A stretch of 64,000 nt of DNA from Paramarasmius palmivorus (GCA_037176845.1 JAYKXP010000023.1:372001-436000); one strand, 5' to 3'. Shown: positions 11,847-23,464, counted from the first letter of the stretch. Made by a program: numbers and translations. Notes: generated from the letters alone by a model not told the origin.

Positions 11847-12676
11847 AACTTGGACACGATGTGTTTGTTTGACGTTTGACATGGACAGCTTGGAAGCTAG
11901 CGATGTATGACTCGTGTCAGAACAGAGATGGACGCATGTGTTGCGAATACTGCAAAGTTCTCAACTCTTGGCACCACCAAAAAACGTACGTGAGGCTAAG
12001 TGAGGCCCGGGAATATTTGCAAGAAGATATCCTCACAGGCATTTACATGTATGTTGCAGATGACGTTTGGTTACGAGATGCTTGATATAAACTGTATACT
12101 AGATTTATATTTATGTGAATGAAGACACACGCCCTGTACCTTCGCCGAATTCACTTAGGTCGCAAATTTACCTGGGACCTTATAGGGTCGGCCTTAAAAG
12201 GCCCCTCAAGGTGCCCAATAGCCGGCACGGCGAAATTGTTTGGTGGCATTTATGGCCTAATAAGCTAGATTATAAGGCAATGCCTGCCGAAAACTATCTT
12301 ATGGGGCAGAAATTTCTGCACAAAAGGCCTTGCAAGGTGTTTCGGTAACTTTCCGACGCTCCCAGAACGAAGAATCATGCCATAGAAGACCCTCGGGTAC
12401 CCTTTGGAAGGAAGGAAACAATGAGAGGAAGCGTCTCTGACCCAGGGTGACTTCGCTCACATACTGTTCAAAGTCATTCCTCGTTTGAAGTGACCTTTTG
12501 CCACACGTTCACATTCCTTCTATTCTTCTATTTACTTGATACATAAACCAGCGCCCAAACATTCAAATTCCCGTCATAAACACCCTATTTATAACCGAAG
12601 TCTCGTTAGTGTCGCGTGTTCGTCATCGATCCCAGAAGCCCACATGCACTCACCAAGACCAGAACACCCGAGATAT
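11847..12676. other. No recognisable gene
   Basis: This stretch separates the esterase and the 3' end of the F-box gene. I see no motif, repeat copy or RNA gene. Confidence 0.45.
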
Positions 12677-14060
12677 CTATATTGGATCCTTCTCCAACAT
12701 ATTGGAGCCAGTGCGTTGGTACCGTTCAAGAAGGCTAACAATTAGACCATCTTGTTCTTCGCATCGGGGAAACAGATGCAAGGCACGTTGTGCGTACATC
12801 ATCTTCGCCGAGGAATCACAGCCAGAGACTGGAACGAAGACCTCTTTTTGCACAGAGACAAACCGACCTGCGGAGAGTAACCTATCCAGTTTATCCCATG
12901 GTGAGCTCACTGGCAGGTTATTTCGTCCGATGATGAGATTGAATTTCTTCAACCGGGTTAATGGCATAGATTCGAGAGACCTTGTCAGCCTAGAGAGGAT
13001 GACGTCGAGTTGAGGGAGTGGTGCTAATGTATCCATCTTCGAGTCAGGGATATGAATGCTGAGAGATTCGAGTAAGGAGAGGTGTGAGAGATCATATTCA
13101 TCTACAAGCAATTGAGCGAACCTCCGAGTATGAACGGAAAGACATACTCACATCCAGACGTTTCTTCATTGAGGTATGTCAGCGGATCTATATCATCGCT
13201 GGGGAAGCTGAGATACAAAGAACTCAGTGCATCGTTAAGAGATAGGTATATCGGTACCCTCTCCTCAGGCCCTGATGCACTGTCGCAATTGAGAACAGAA
13301 ATGTGTTGAGGCTGGACAATGGCGTCTGGTCACTAAGCCATTCACAGAGCTCATCAGCAGCATGGCCATGAAACACGGCGATGTTGAGATGCAGGGTATG
13401 AAGGTGTGATGGAAGGTTGACGTCAAGGGGCTCTTCGTTAGGATCATCTCGGAGGGCCTCGCAGCTGATGAAGAGGATTTCTAATTGAAGAAACGAGGAA
13501 ACGAAGAGGATGAGTGAATTGAATGTCTCCACTCGGAGGTCGACGTCCAGGCGAACGATCTGCGAGAAGGAAGCCTGAAGAATGGCACGGTGATGTTGGT
13601 GAGTCAGGAGAGATGTGGAAAAGTCCATGATGAATGCCAATGTCTCCGTGTTTGTCCTCTCGCGTAGCCGTTGAACGATCTCGATGAGCGACTGTAAATG
13701 GCGATTGAACTCGGAAGGGTCTTCACCATCTTCTTCGTCAATAGGTTGGATGAACATAGTGATGTTGCGGATGGAATGAAGAGGGTAATGGTTGAAGTAT
13801 GTGTAAAGAGGATCTGATTCTCGAAGATGTGGATACAGGCGTATCTTTGTACCTTCGGTCAAATAGCGAATACATACCGTCGACCATGACGGGGAAACAA
13901 GGCTACAAGGATACAGAAGGGCATTTCCATCGTCGCTACTGGCGAAAAATCCTAGAATCACGTCAATGAGCTCAATAGGGAGAGAGCGTGGAGAGTTGTC
14001 CCTTGACGACATGGTCATTGGTTTGCAGGGGTAAGGATGGAACTTCCACCAATACTCCAT
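12677..14060 (-). CDS. F-box-like protein with possible one-base frameshift
   Basis: The N-terminus reads SLPIELIDVILGFFA and then YPCSLVSPSWSTVC, the F-box pattern common in agaricomycete expansions (SCF ubiquitin-ligase adaptor, binds Skp1). A leucine-rich C-terminal part without a named domain follows. The last exon (13111-12677) is joined by a 50-nt GT..AG intron after LNEETSG near 13135. Between VHQG and RVPIYLSLNDALSSLYL (about 13280-13295) the reading frame must shift by one base, so the gene is either broken or carries a sequencing indel. A start at the internal MTMSS is equally plausible. The substrate cannot be inferred. Confidence 0.65.
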
Positions 14061-14644
14061 CCCTCCTGTAACTTATAAACACGTTCGTCAAATCTGTCCT
14101 TTAAGGTTTGATATATAGGTACACGATCTACTACTCCGGAGCCATATCAGCTCGATTCTGATCCCAATAACGTGAAGGACAATACAAAAACTCGGAGTTC
14201 CCCACCCATTGCGAAGCCCGCTTTTGCGTTTTTGGCTCATTGTGTCCGAGATCTCGCTTTGATTGCATGCATGTGAACTCTATATTGGGGTACATAAAAG
14301 AGAAGCCCTCAAACCCATTGACATATGTACTAGAATGTCAATGAATAAACTATATACGTCGAGCATATAGTATTCCAATACACTGTTGAGATAATACAGC
14401 GCGGTTCGATTCCTGTATCAGTCTAATTGCTTCTCGGTGCTTGCCGTACGACCGTGGTAGCCAAAATCGGTGAAAATGAGAATTCATGATCACTGGGAGG
14501 GCAGGGTCAGGGCGCGTTTTTTCAACCATCATGAATATCAACAGTATCCCAACTATCGGTAGCTCATGACTGTATGACAATATGACATAACCCATATAGT
14601 AGATATAGTGTGATGCGCTTGTACATGTATGATTATCATCCGAG
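14061..14644. other. No recognisable gene
   Basis: This is a short spacer between two minus-strand F-box genes. I see only unconserved short frames. Confidence 0.45.
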
Positions 14645-16348
14645 TCAGTCCCATGACTCAAAGATCTTCATCATCCGCGTCTTTGACCACTTCTCGGTTT
14701 TGAGACGTGAGGACGACAATAAAACCTTACTCAAACGACCAAACTCTTCTGAAACCACACCAAGAACTTGAATCTCCACATGCAATCGCTTCCGAGATCG
14801 AGTGTCAGAGCGTGTAACCTCCAAAAGCTTGGCGAGCATATCTGAACTGTACCTGTTGGATTCAGGATTTGACCAACAGGTCGCATTGATCCGCACAGAT
14901 TCCAGGCAAGGAAATCCTAAACGATTTTCGATCTTCTCGATTATGAACCGAACCATCGAATCCGAGAAGTCTTTCCTGCAGGTGTAATTGGAATCGATGT
15001 TGACTATGAGACTCCTGATGGTATGCATCGTGCACGATAACAACTTTAAAACACATTCCAGGTTGTTCCTGTACGGATGATGCATCGCGAGATGTTCTAT
15101 CATACCAGCTGCATCGTGACAAGCAGCATGATGGTGATCACGAAGCACTAATGACTTCAAGTTCGGTACCACGAGCTTTGTGAGCACAGTTCTGTGGTAA
15201 TCTGGGCCAGAGATATATTCGATTGAATGCAGGGAAGAGAGGACTATTGGGCTGAACAATTCCAAGGCTTGTAGGACCTCGTTTCGGCGATTCTGGGTGA
15301 TCGAAGCGGTGTGAATTCTAACGGATTGGACCCCCAAGTCGGCAATGGCAGCTAAAATATTAAACGAGTCCGTGATAAGATACTCATGGATGTTGCATCT
15401 CCTGACTTGAGCCCAGGGGATCGGAATGGTCTGCCACCAGCTTGGCACTCCAGCGATTTCGAAGCAGCGCAAACGAGGTATATTGGAAAATATGTGCAAC
15501 CCAAGACGTGTGGTAATGGGCATATCGAGAACCTCCACTCTGAGAGATTCAAGGCGCGAGAGATGGCCGTTTAGAAGGGGAAGATGGCGAATTAGATCCA
15601 TGGGCGCAGTTATGTCCAAAGTATGTGCGGCTTCTGCATATTCGAAAAGTGTTTTGAGAGTCGTGGCATCCCATTCGTCAACAGAGGAGTCCCTATTGTG
15701 GTAGGATATATAGAGGACTCCGCGACTATGACTGTCAGTGAGAATCCTATGACATCTCCCATTCCGCATCCATGTTTCCAACCTATCGCGAAGAACACAA
15801 ATTGTATTGGACTTGACAGTCTCGTCTGCTGAGCGCAAGTTGTGATCCACGTTTTCTGACTTTTCAACCATAGCAATTCTCCAAAGCTCCGGTGTGTCCT
15901 CCGCAACCTGTTTCCAATGCCTAGATACGTTTGAGAGGATCCACGGAACAGCACGTGGGGATAATGGATTGAGAGGATTAGGAATGGATATTTTGTTGTC
16001 TTTGAGTTGGGGAGATCCAAGCTCTACATCGCGAGAATGTATGAAAATGGTGCCAAGTATTTCGACTGGGATTCTAGATATCGGTGAGCTTCCTCGACGA
16101 GCGGCTATATAACCCTTGTTACGGGTTGAACTGTGATGCTGAGCAATTGTTGAATGAGACTGTGGATTAGCAGAGAAAGGCGAGAGACATACCATTTCTG
16201 TGACTGTGTGTTCTCCTCTGAAGGGTTGCCGAATCCCACTGGCTTTATACAGCGAGTCTGTGGCCTGCTGCCACTGTACTTTTATTGTTCTCCAAATATA
16301 GAGTGAACTCTTCCCACGATGGTTCAACTCATCCCAACATGTTAGCAC
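14645..16348 (-). CDS. F-box protein, single long exon, 567 aa
   Basis: The uninterrupted frame has SRIPVEILGTIFIHS at about residues 90-104 and PWILSNVSRHWKQVAEDTPELW at about 132-153. This is the typical basidiomycete F-box layout, with an inserted loop between helix 1 and the Trp-containing helix. The remaining 400 residues form a leucine-rich region (repeated L..L..L spacing, for example LPLLNGHLSRLESLRV) likely to bind substrate, with no recognised repeat family. A role as an SCF adaptor for ubiquitination is inferred from family knowledge. The exact start is uncertain: the first 85 residues carry no conserved block. Confidence 0.75.
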   Translation of the reverse strand: MLTCWDELNHRGKSSLYIWRTIKVQWQQATDSLYKASGIRQPFRGEHTVTEMVCLSPFSANPQSHSTIAQHHSSTRNKGYIAARRGSSPISRIPVEILGTIFIHSRDVELGSPQLKDNKISIPNPLNPLSPRAVPWILSNVSRHWKQVAEDTPELWRIAMVEKSENVDHNLRSADETVKSNTICVLRDRLETWMRNGRCHRILTDSHSRGVLYISYHNRDSSVDEWDATTLKTLFEYAEAAHTLDITAPMDLIRHLPLLNGHLSRLESLRVEVLDMPITTRLGLHIFSNIPRLRCFEIAGVPSWWQTIPIPWAQVRRCNIHEYLITDSFNILAAIADLGVQSVRIHTASITQNRRNEVLQALELFSPIVLSSLHSIEYISGPDYHRTVLTKLVVPNLKSLVLRDHHHAACHDAAGMIEHLAMHHPYRNNLECVLKLLSCTMHTIRSLIVNIDSNYTCRKDFSDSMVRFIIEKIENRLGFPCLESVRINATCWSNPESNRYSSDMLAKLLEVTRSDTRSRKRLHVEIQVLGVVSEEFGRLSKVLLSSSRLKTEKWSKTRMMKIFESWD

Positions 16349-17020
16349 GAATGATAATGAGAGAACTAAAGCTGGTGTCGTTGGCCCTCAAATCGGTTTT
16401 GGAGCATGGCTTCATTTTCTGAATACATTTCGAAAAGAGTCACATACTGACTGCGACAAATTACCAGCATGTTATCAAAAGCACTGACACCGACTCAGTA
16501 GTAATTTCATTCAACCGAGAGGTATAAAAGTGAGACAGTATGCATGGAAACAAAAAGAACAAGGGAGGTTGCTACGGACTATAGCTGCGCAGGCCGCAGC
16601 AGAACCGCAGTGGCTGATGAACAGAGTATCGTTATATGATTATTATCTGAATTGACGCCCAAAAATGCTAGAAGCTTCCAGAAGTTGTGCTAGCGGCCCA
16701 CTAGGAGGTTTCGGATATGACTGCAACCATCGGAAGCAAACGAAATCGTTGATATTCAAGAGCCACTATTCGCTCTACCTTAGCGTTGAGACACAAATGA
16801 TATGGTAGACAAGGTGTTCCGAGATCTCCGGACCCCTAGCACTACGTCACTCAAACACTATGAAATTCGGGACGGCGGTGTCAACGACCGTGATCTGTCC
16901 ATGCACAGAATTGGTGATGTTGATGCATCTACGGTCTAATCTCTGCTTTCAAAGTGTTTAAAACCTTATTGTTCATCTGGACTTTGGTTCGTTCCTCTGC
17001 TTATTTCCTGTTATCATACC
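16349..17020. other. No recognisable gene; promoter region of GH76-like copy 3
   Basis: A TATAAAA at about 16523 and a TTTAAAA about 70 bp before the ATG at 17027 are the only promoter-like signals. I found no coding motif. Confidence 0.4.
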
Positions 17021-18974
17021 ATGCATATGCTCATTCTTCTCCTCATCTTATGGTTGGCCTCACATTCGTGCACAGCGGAATCGTTAATCCGTCGCCGTCA
17101 TGGAAGGTAAGCCCCTCTTTTATTCCAAACAATTCATTACTCTTATACCCGGCGTAAGAAAACGAATATCACAACCACGGTTGAAGAAAGAATCGTTACC
17201 GCCGAAGCAGCATTGAACTTGGCTTATGACAGGCTCGATTCGCAGTTGTCATTCTACCGAGGTGAGAGTAAATGAAGTATGCCGAGAACAAGCTGGTTTT
17301 CACTCGGAATAATAAAGGCGAAAACTTCAGCGGTATACTAACCTCCGTAGCTCTGCACACTCAGTTGTCCTTGTTCGATCGTGTAGCACATGATACACCG
17401 TTCAAAGATCAGGTCATGAGGTATTTCCAGTTGCATGGCGATGGTTCCCTCAACGATTCTGTTCCCGCGTGAGTGGATTTTCTCGGTTTTTGACTGGCTA
17501 TGCATTGACCTTGTTACCTTATGTAGGGATCAATTTGATGTGCTTGTTATATTCTCAATCTTGGTATAACTGACTCATCTCGTCACCAGATATCATATTA
17601 TTTGTACGAACATCAACTGATCATTGCTTGGAAACTTATGATATATCGAACTCAAGATCGTATGGCTACGGAGCGATGCAAGCATACTACACCTACTATG
17701 ACCCGTTCTTCTTGAACCTCGCCGAGATCTCATGGAGTCAAGCGAATAATCAGACGGTCAGCGAAGACAATGTAGAATCATGGAACAGCGTTTGCGGTTC
17801 AGATAGTATGTAATCTTGCGGAACTCAAATGACTTCGATTCACATACTATAGGCCCTCGATTAATTGGTGGCGTATACTGGGTAAGTGTCAACGTGAGCT
17901 CCACACTTTGTTTCCGCTTATCGTGAAGCTTCAAGAATATCTCTTCGAAAACATACTTTAGTGGTAGCGTGAATGGGTATGCTCTTCACTTTCTTTTGAG
18001 TAATGAGTAACATTTTGCCTCTAAAGCCTCTTCCTAGTGTGCGTACTCGCTCGTCGATAATTCCAGCGCATATACTGACCCATCAGAGGCGCTAGGCTAT
18101 CCGCTTTACTCGCAAACGAAACTTCAAACGAAACCTATCTGAATAATACTCTCAAAACATCAGCTTTCATAGGAAACAATCTCTTTGGTACTCAGGGTGT
18201 CGTGCAGTCAATGGATGTCAAAAACAGCTGCTTGGTGCCGGAGTTCAGAGAAGCGCTCGTTGTGGATACTGGTTATTGGATTGAAGGATTGTCAATCTTG
18301 TCATCCATGTCCAGGAACGATTCAATCGTGAATTTTGCTCTATGTTCACCTAATACTTGAATAGAACTCGACGATCGATAAGAGAGGCTACTACTCGAGT
18401 TGGGACATGGCAGGACGATGATGGTGTTATGAGTGCGTATACCTCATCTACGCCTCGCATCTTCATCCCATCAGTGTTGATTACAGGCAGTAATGGAGAC
18501 ATAACACTCCAAGGAAGATTCATTCGGTCACTGGGCAAGGCTTACCAACAACTACAGTCATATCCCGACATCAATCTATATTTAAAGAGCTACATCTCAA
18601 CACAGGTATGTCATATTGTCCCCTACAACGCATATCCTAATCGGCAAGACCAGTACAACGCCATCTTGGAGCGAGCAACCAATTCGAGTAGAAACATTTA
18701 CGGAAATTGGACAGGTCCACCAGCGTTGGAATTTAGCTCAGCTAACCAAACATCTGCAATAAACGTGCTCATTGCAGGGATCTTGCTCGCAGACACTAGT
18801 CGAGAACCGCAATGTGACAGCTGCTCTTTCGGGAGCGCTCCCACATCGACTCTCCCAATCGGAAAAATCATAGGCGGTGCAATCGGTGGTGCTGCGGCGT
18901 TGTTGATGGTGATATTGTTGCTGATTTTGATTCGACGATGTCGGAGGGGTCGAAATGAAATTCAAGGAACGCAT
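17021..18974 (+). pseudogene. GH76-like membrane-anchored protein, copy 3 (disrupted)
   Basis: Exon order follows the intact paralogue: signal peptide frame MLILLLILWLASHSC (ATG 17027), KTNITTTVEERIVTAEAALN, ENFSGILTSVALHTQLSLFD (17318-17468), SYGYGAMQAYYTYYDPFFL, PRLIGGVYW, YFSGSVNG, LSALLANETSNETYL, a TGYWIEGLSIL block near 18275, ATTRVGTWQDDDGVM, NGDITLQGRFIRSLGKAYQ, YNAILERA and NWTGPPALEF. One transmembrane helix (AAALLMVILLLILI) and RRCRRGR follow. A base appears missing near 17089 (restoring one C in CCGTCG would link the signal peptide to PSPSW), and a phase mismatch exists at the intron near 18337. The cytosolic tail is cut off by the element at 18968. Alternatively translation starts at 16954, in frame with exon 2. 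Confidence 0.75.
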
Positions 18975-20305
18975 GTAAGTAACGTTACTGACATCATGTC
19001 AGTAACATGTACGTAACATGTCAGTAACGCCCGTTACTGACATTCGAAAGTACTAAAAGAGAGTTGCAGTGTAATAATCTGAAAATTGACTGGAGGTCGC
19101 TCAGAGGAGCGTACAAACATCTCTAAACGTATCTAGAGCCCTCCAATGTACCCCTACTCCCGCTTGCGGTGACGTGACGCTACTTATGTCAGTTAAGCGC
19201 TGAACTAGCGCTGACTTTCTTTGCGATGCGACGAGGATTTAGGTCGCGGCCATGGATAGAAAGTTTTATTGCGCAATAGATTTATCTAAAAAAGTCTTCT
19301 ATGCTATCACTGACGGTCTAAGGCCCCAAATAAAATAAAATAAAATGTAGTCATTAACGGCTGACACTACTCACCTATGCTCTACCGGATCGTCAAGGTT
19401 AGTTGTACAAACCCAATCTCCGCCCAAAAGGGTTTGCAATGTAGACGAGGGAAGTACCCGATAGTTTTGATGGTCATTCGATGCTGTAACTTCACAAGGA
19501 ATTCTACTCGTAAAGATGACTATGGTTCAGACTAGCCGAGGTTCTTTCCTTGCTTGCAATGACTAAATAGGGTGTTAGTTCGGACTCATAGGCTCAGTTT
19601 GGATCATTGATAATGAAAGTTACATTACTTATTTTTAGGCAAACTTGAGTGAACTGCGAGTAACTGTACGGTACATGTCAGTAACTGTAAGGAACGTGTC
19701 AGGGGATGCAGTAACGTGTACGTAACTGTAAGGACTGTGTAAGTAACGTGCAAGTAACATGTGCGTAACGGTAAGTAACATGCGCGTAACAGTAAGTAAC
19801 ATGCGAGTAATGGTAAGTAACATGTCAGTGACTATTTTATGACATTCAAAGTCCCTCAAAGAGCTTTCTCGACCTCAAAATGCTTTACTCAACCTAAGGA
19901 ACACAGATAGGTCACCTAAGAGGCTTGAACTAGGCGGATTATTGCCTTTGGCTAGAAACTCGGCTCAAGCTTTTCTAGTTATACTCAACAGATGATGATC
20001 CATGCTCGATATCACAGCTATATGTTCAACCAAGTTGGAAATATGTTCTCTGGTGGTAGCTGATATGAATTCCCTCACCAATGATTGGGAATTACAGGCC
20101 GTGGGAAACATTGAACACGCACCTTCGGAGTGGATGAATTGTAACTGGAACACGCCTGGAGCCTGACATTGGACAGGGGAGACTTGGAAGAGTGTGCATA
20201 GATGATTTATAGTCAACTTTTATACGATGTGAGCGACATGTAAGTAACATGTAAGTAACATGTCAGTAACAGTAAGTAATGTCAGTAACGTTACTTACAT
20301 GCGTT
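18968..20305. mobile_element. 1.34-kb GTAAC-array element with perfect 27-bp TIRs
   Basis: The left end 18968-18994 and the right end 20279-20305 are exact reverse complements over 27 bp (left end begins AACGCATGTAAGTAACG). Inside are arrays of a roughly 11-nt motif, GTAACATG(T/C)(A/C)A-like: 18990-19045, 19650-19835 (many degenerate copies) and 20228-20280. I find no transposase frame, so it looks like a non-autonomous DNA transposon with subterminal repeats serving as possible transposase sites. No clear target duplication is visible. It interrupts GH76-like copy 3 just after its transmembrane helix. Confidence 0.75.
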
Positions 20306-20505
20306 ACGTGAATTTTATAACGACCTGTCGGAGGCGACCAAAGGTTGTGGTGATTCGTCCATTCCCGTATGGTTCATCAGTGCCACCAAAGCTACCCAAG
20401 AGACCATTCCCGAGGGCTCCAAACGTGATTCGAAGAGATAGAGCTCGGGATCATTCCGGGGAAAGACCACCACCACCAGCATATTCGGATACAGTTCTGG
20501 AATGA
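20306..20505 (+). pseudogene. Detached cytosolic tail of a GH76-like protein
   Basis: The frame ending at 20505 reads FITTCRRRPKVVVIRPFPYG, then a Pro/Arg-rich stretch and PPPPAYSDTVLE. This matches the tail layout of the intact paralogue (RRRKRR, RPF, PPAYEDL). The transmembrane part lies 1.3 kb upstream across the TIR element. The first codons align codon by codon with the juxtamembrane ILIRRCRRGR at 18935-18965, so part of that segment is present on both sides of the insertion. Confidence 0.65.
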
Positions 20506-21199
20506 ATGGAACAGGATATTGATCTAGCATACAATCGTAAGGAAACGATTCATTACCCCTACATGAACACCTTATTCAGAGACGATGATGCCGACTGTAT
20601 GCTACCTTACCTAAATAAACCTTTCTCTTTCAAATTTGGTTTCCCTTGTCAATATTTTGTACTTGTTAAATTGAGCCAACATCATAGATAATACACGCAT
20701 TGATGGGGTCGTTTGGATTCCCCGCTGAATGTGCAAGTATTTAGTCAGGAGTTTGGAGTCTTTTGGGCCCTTCGTACCTAATGCGAACGACAAATGAATC
20801 CCGGACAGTTTCTCTATCATACGTTATTTTAGTCCATAGGCCTAGTGAATGAAACAAAGCAAGCCATCAAAACGTTGACATCGATACCTAAAACCAAGAA
20901 TGCAAGTTGCGCGTTGAGGCTAGAGCGAGCACTCGAGCTATATCTTAATGGTATGATCACCTATTGACACTTTCGTCTCACCCAGAAACTTCTCCGACGT
21001 GTTCATCCGTACCTGATCTACACAGTGCGCAACAAGTTGTCGGGAGCGAATGATGTTGTACGATCCAGGACGTTAGCTCGTTTACTCTCTTTCTTGAGCT
21101 CGGATGTATTGAGCGGAATAAAACGTTCAACCGAACACATCTCATCGAACACCTACCCGAATCGCCTTCAAAAAGAAACGAGCAACATTCCCATCTATT
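20506..21199. other. No recognisable gene
   Basis: Spacer before the tRNA/coiled-coil array. No supported feature seen. Confidence 0.45.
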
Positions 21200-21291
21200 G
21201 CATTAAGAGGGAATCGAACCCCCGGCGGGTCGATACAACCGATAGACCTATTGAATGGCAACGACCCAGGTTACCACTACCTCATTAATGC
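21200..21291 (-). tRNA. tRNA-Gly(GCC) with intron
   Basis: The acceptor GCATTAA/TTAATGC, D stem AGG/CCT with loop TAGTGGTAA, anticodon stem GGTCG/CGACC, loop TTGCCA, T arm GGGGG-TTCGATT-CCCTC and A73 are all present. An intron of about 22 nt follows position 37. The B box is perfect. A T-run lies 30-40 nt past the 3' end. Confidence 0.85.
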
Positions 21292-21520
21292 ATTAGTGTG
21301 AGCAGAATGCATGCGGTCCATGTGCCTCCTTGTACCCTCGAAGATTAGAGAAGGATCCTATTTAGAAGCATCGCGTGGTTGACAGGTGAGTCTAATGTGA
21401 CCCAAAGAAGCTTGATGTACGTACGACAGAGAGTCATCAGGTCCGCAGCATGGCATTGGCTGACAGATTTTTCAACCCTTCTTCACGCCAAACTCCCATC
21501 GTAATAGGACGATATCCTCT

Positions 21521-22047
21521 ATGCAACGGCGAATACCCAACCAGACGCCTGAGCCTGAACTAAAAAGAATGAAGATGGATAGCAATGAGTGAGCACTAAG
21601 AACTAATTTCATTAGGCCGAGCTGACCTTTGATCACCGTAACAGTGACATGACACCAGAACAATCGACAACTCCACCAACGACTCGGACGCACGGATTTC
21701 TTCTAAACACAGAACGCACGCCTCCACTACCATACATTCCACTACCTACGGTTGCAAGAGTCGATAAAATCTTTGAAAAAGTCGATGATCTCTCTGATGA
21801 GCTTTGGGAGATGGCAAAAGAGCTGGAGGACGCAAAACAACTTTTGGTATGCAAGGAGAAGGAGATCGAGAGCCTGCGAAGCGCGTTGAAGGCATCAAAG
21901 ATCAGGGAGGAGGAGTTGATGGGGTCGAAGAAGAAGGAACAACGGGTGAAGCGAGAGAAGGTGACGAGGTTTGTTCATGGCTTGGATGGAGATTTGTGGG
22001 TGTTGGAGAAGATCCTGCGGATGGTTAAAGAGGCGGAGGAAGTGTAG
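21521..22047 (+). CDS. Small coiled-coil protein, array member CC1
   Basis: Two exons joined at GA|gtgagc..cag|TGACATG give about 155 residues starting MQRRIPNQTPEPELKRMKMD. A Thr/Pro-rich segment (STTPPTTRTHGFLLNTERTP, PLPYIP) follows, then ARVDKIFEKVDDLSDEL and a long charged amphipathic coiled coil. The C-terminal motif is TRFVHGLDGDLWVLEKILRM. I do not recognise the family. Two full paralogues and one fragment follow downstream in the same orientation, spaced by tRNA-Gly copies. The shared coiled coil suggests homo- or hetero-oligomerisation (inference). Confidence 0.65.
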
Positions 22048-22506
22048 GGATGGCGTTTGTGTATGGGTGAAGAAGTAGAACGTGATATATACTATTCACG
22101 CTTTGGTGGAAGTGACGTCGAGCAAAGATCCTGGATGGGCATTTTAATCGGACGTTGATCCTATTCGGAACCATCATGTGTAATAACCCGAAGAAGGAAA
22201 TTGAGTCACCAGGTCCATGGCTGTCGACCTTCTTCGCGTCAAGTTTCTCAATGCTATAATCATTCATTGAGCCTTTGATCCAAACAGAATCCTCTCCAGG
22301 GCTCATCCGTTTCTGGTCTACGCAGAGCTAAACTCGAAGTTGTCAAAAACAAACGATGGAATACGGTCTAGGAGGTTAGCTCCTTTGTCCTGATCTCATT
22401 CATGAGCCTAGAGGCATTGAACAAAATGAAACGTTAAAACTAATCACATCACATCGAACATCTACCCGGATCGCCTGCAAAAAATGTATATTCTAATACA
22501 ACGATT

Positions 22507-22598
22507 GCATTAAGAGGGAATCGAACCCCCGGCGGGTCGAATCCAATAGCCAAATACGGGTATGGCAACGACCCAGGTTACCACTACCCCATTAATGC
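22507..22598 (-). tRNA. tRNA-Gly(GCC) with intron
   Basis: The exon sequence is the same as the copy at 21200 apart from D-stem GGG. All stems pair and the anticodon loop is TTGCCA. The intron (about 22 nt) is unrelated in sequence to the other copies. A T6 run lies about 25 nt downstream. Confidence 0.85.
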
Positions 22599-22799
22599 GG
22601 TAGTGTTTTTTCAGAATGCGTAGCGTGGATATACCACGTTTGGATGTACCCAAAGGCTGGATGTGGATCCTATTTAGAAGCATTGCGTGGTTGACAGGTC
22701 AGTCTAAGGAGCTCGATGTACGTACAAAAGAACGTCAGCAGGTCCGCGGCGCTTGCATTATTTTTCAACCCTTCTTCGCGTCAAACTCCCATCTCCCCT

Positions 22800-23464
22800 A
22801 TGCGACGAAAATCAAGGATGACGATCGACCTGACACCAGAGGCTGAGCCTGAACCAAAGAGAATGAAGATGGATAGTGACGAGTGAGTATCAACAATACT
22901 ATCTTTGGTTCTTTGTGAGACGAGCTGAGATTTGACCGCAGTGACATGGAATCAGAACGCTCGACAACTCCTCTATTTCTCCTCAACACAGAACGTACAC
23001 CACCGCTTCGATACATGCCCCCAAGCACACCGCCACTACCATATATTCCAGAACAATCAACAACTCCGCCACCGACTCGGACACACAGATTTCTCTTAAA
23101 CACAGAACGCACACCACCACTACCATACATTCCATCGCCTACGGTCGCGAGAGTCGATAAAATCTTTGAAAAAGTCGACGATCTCTTCGATGAGCTCAGG
23201 GAGATGGCGCAAGAGCTGGAAGACGCGAAAGAGCTGTTGGTGTACAAGGAAACGGAGATTGAGAGCCTGAAAAACGCATTGAAGGAAGCGAAGATCAAGG
23301 AGGAGGTGTTGATGTATGATATCAACGAATTGGAGAGGAAGGAACAACTGGTGAAGGCGTTTGAGAAGCGAGAGGAGGTAACGAGGTTTGTTCATGGCTT
23401 GAATGGTGATTCGTGGGTGTTGGATAAGATTATGAGGGTGATTGAGGAGGCAAAGGAAGTGTAG
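22800..23464 (+). CDS. Small coiled-coil protein, array member CC2
   Basis: Same two-exon layout as CC1: MRRKSRMTIDLTPEAEPEPK, intron with donor gtgagtatc, then DDMESERSTTP. The Pro-rich cassette FLLNTERTPPL(R/P)YIP occurs twice, a cassette duplication relative to CC1. KIFEKVDDLFDELREMAQEL and a coiled coil follow, with C-terminal TRFVHGLNGDSWVLDKIMRV. The reading frame is intact. Function unknown. Confidence 0.65.

Noticed and set aside
19635..19859. 74-aa minus-strand frame made of ITRMLLTVT repeats
   Set aside because: It is a translation of the GTAAC array inside the TIR element, not a gene.
18968..20305. The GTAAC element as an ordinary intron
   Set aside because: At 1.34 kb it is far longer than other introns here and has perfect TIRs; splicing is left as a possibility only.
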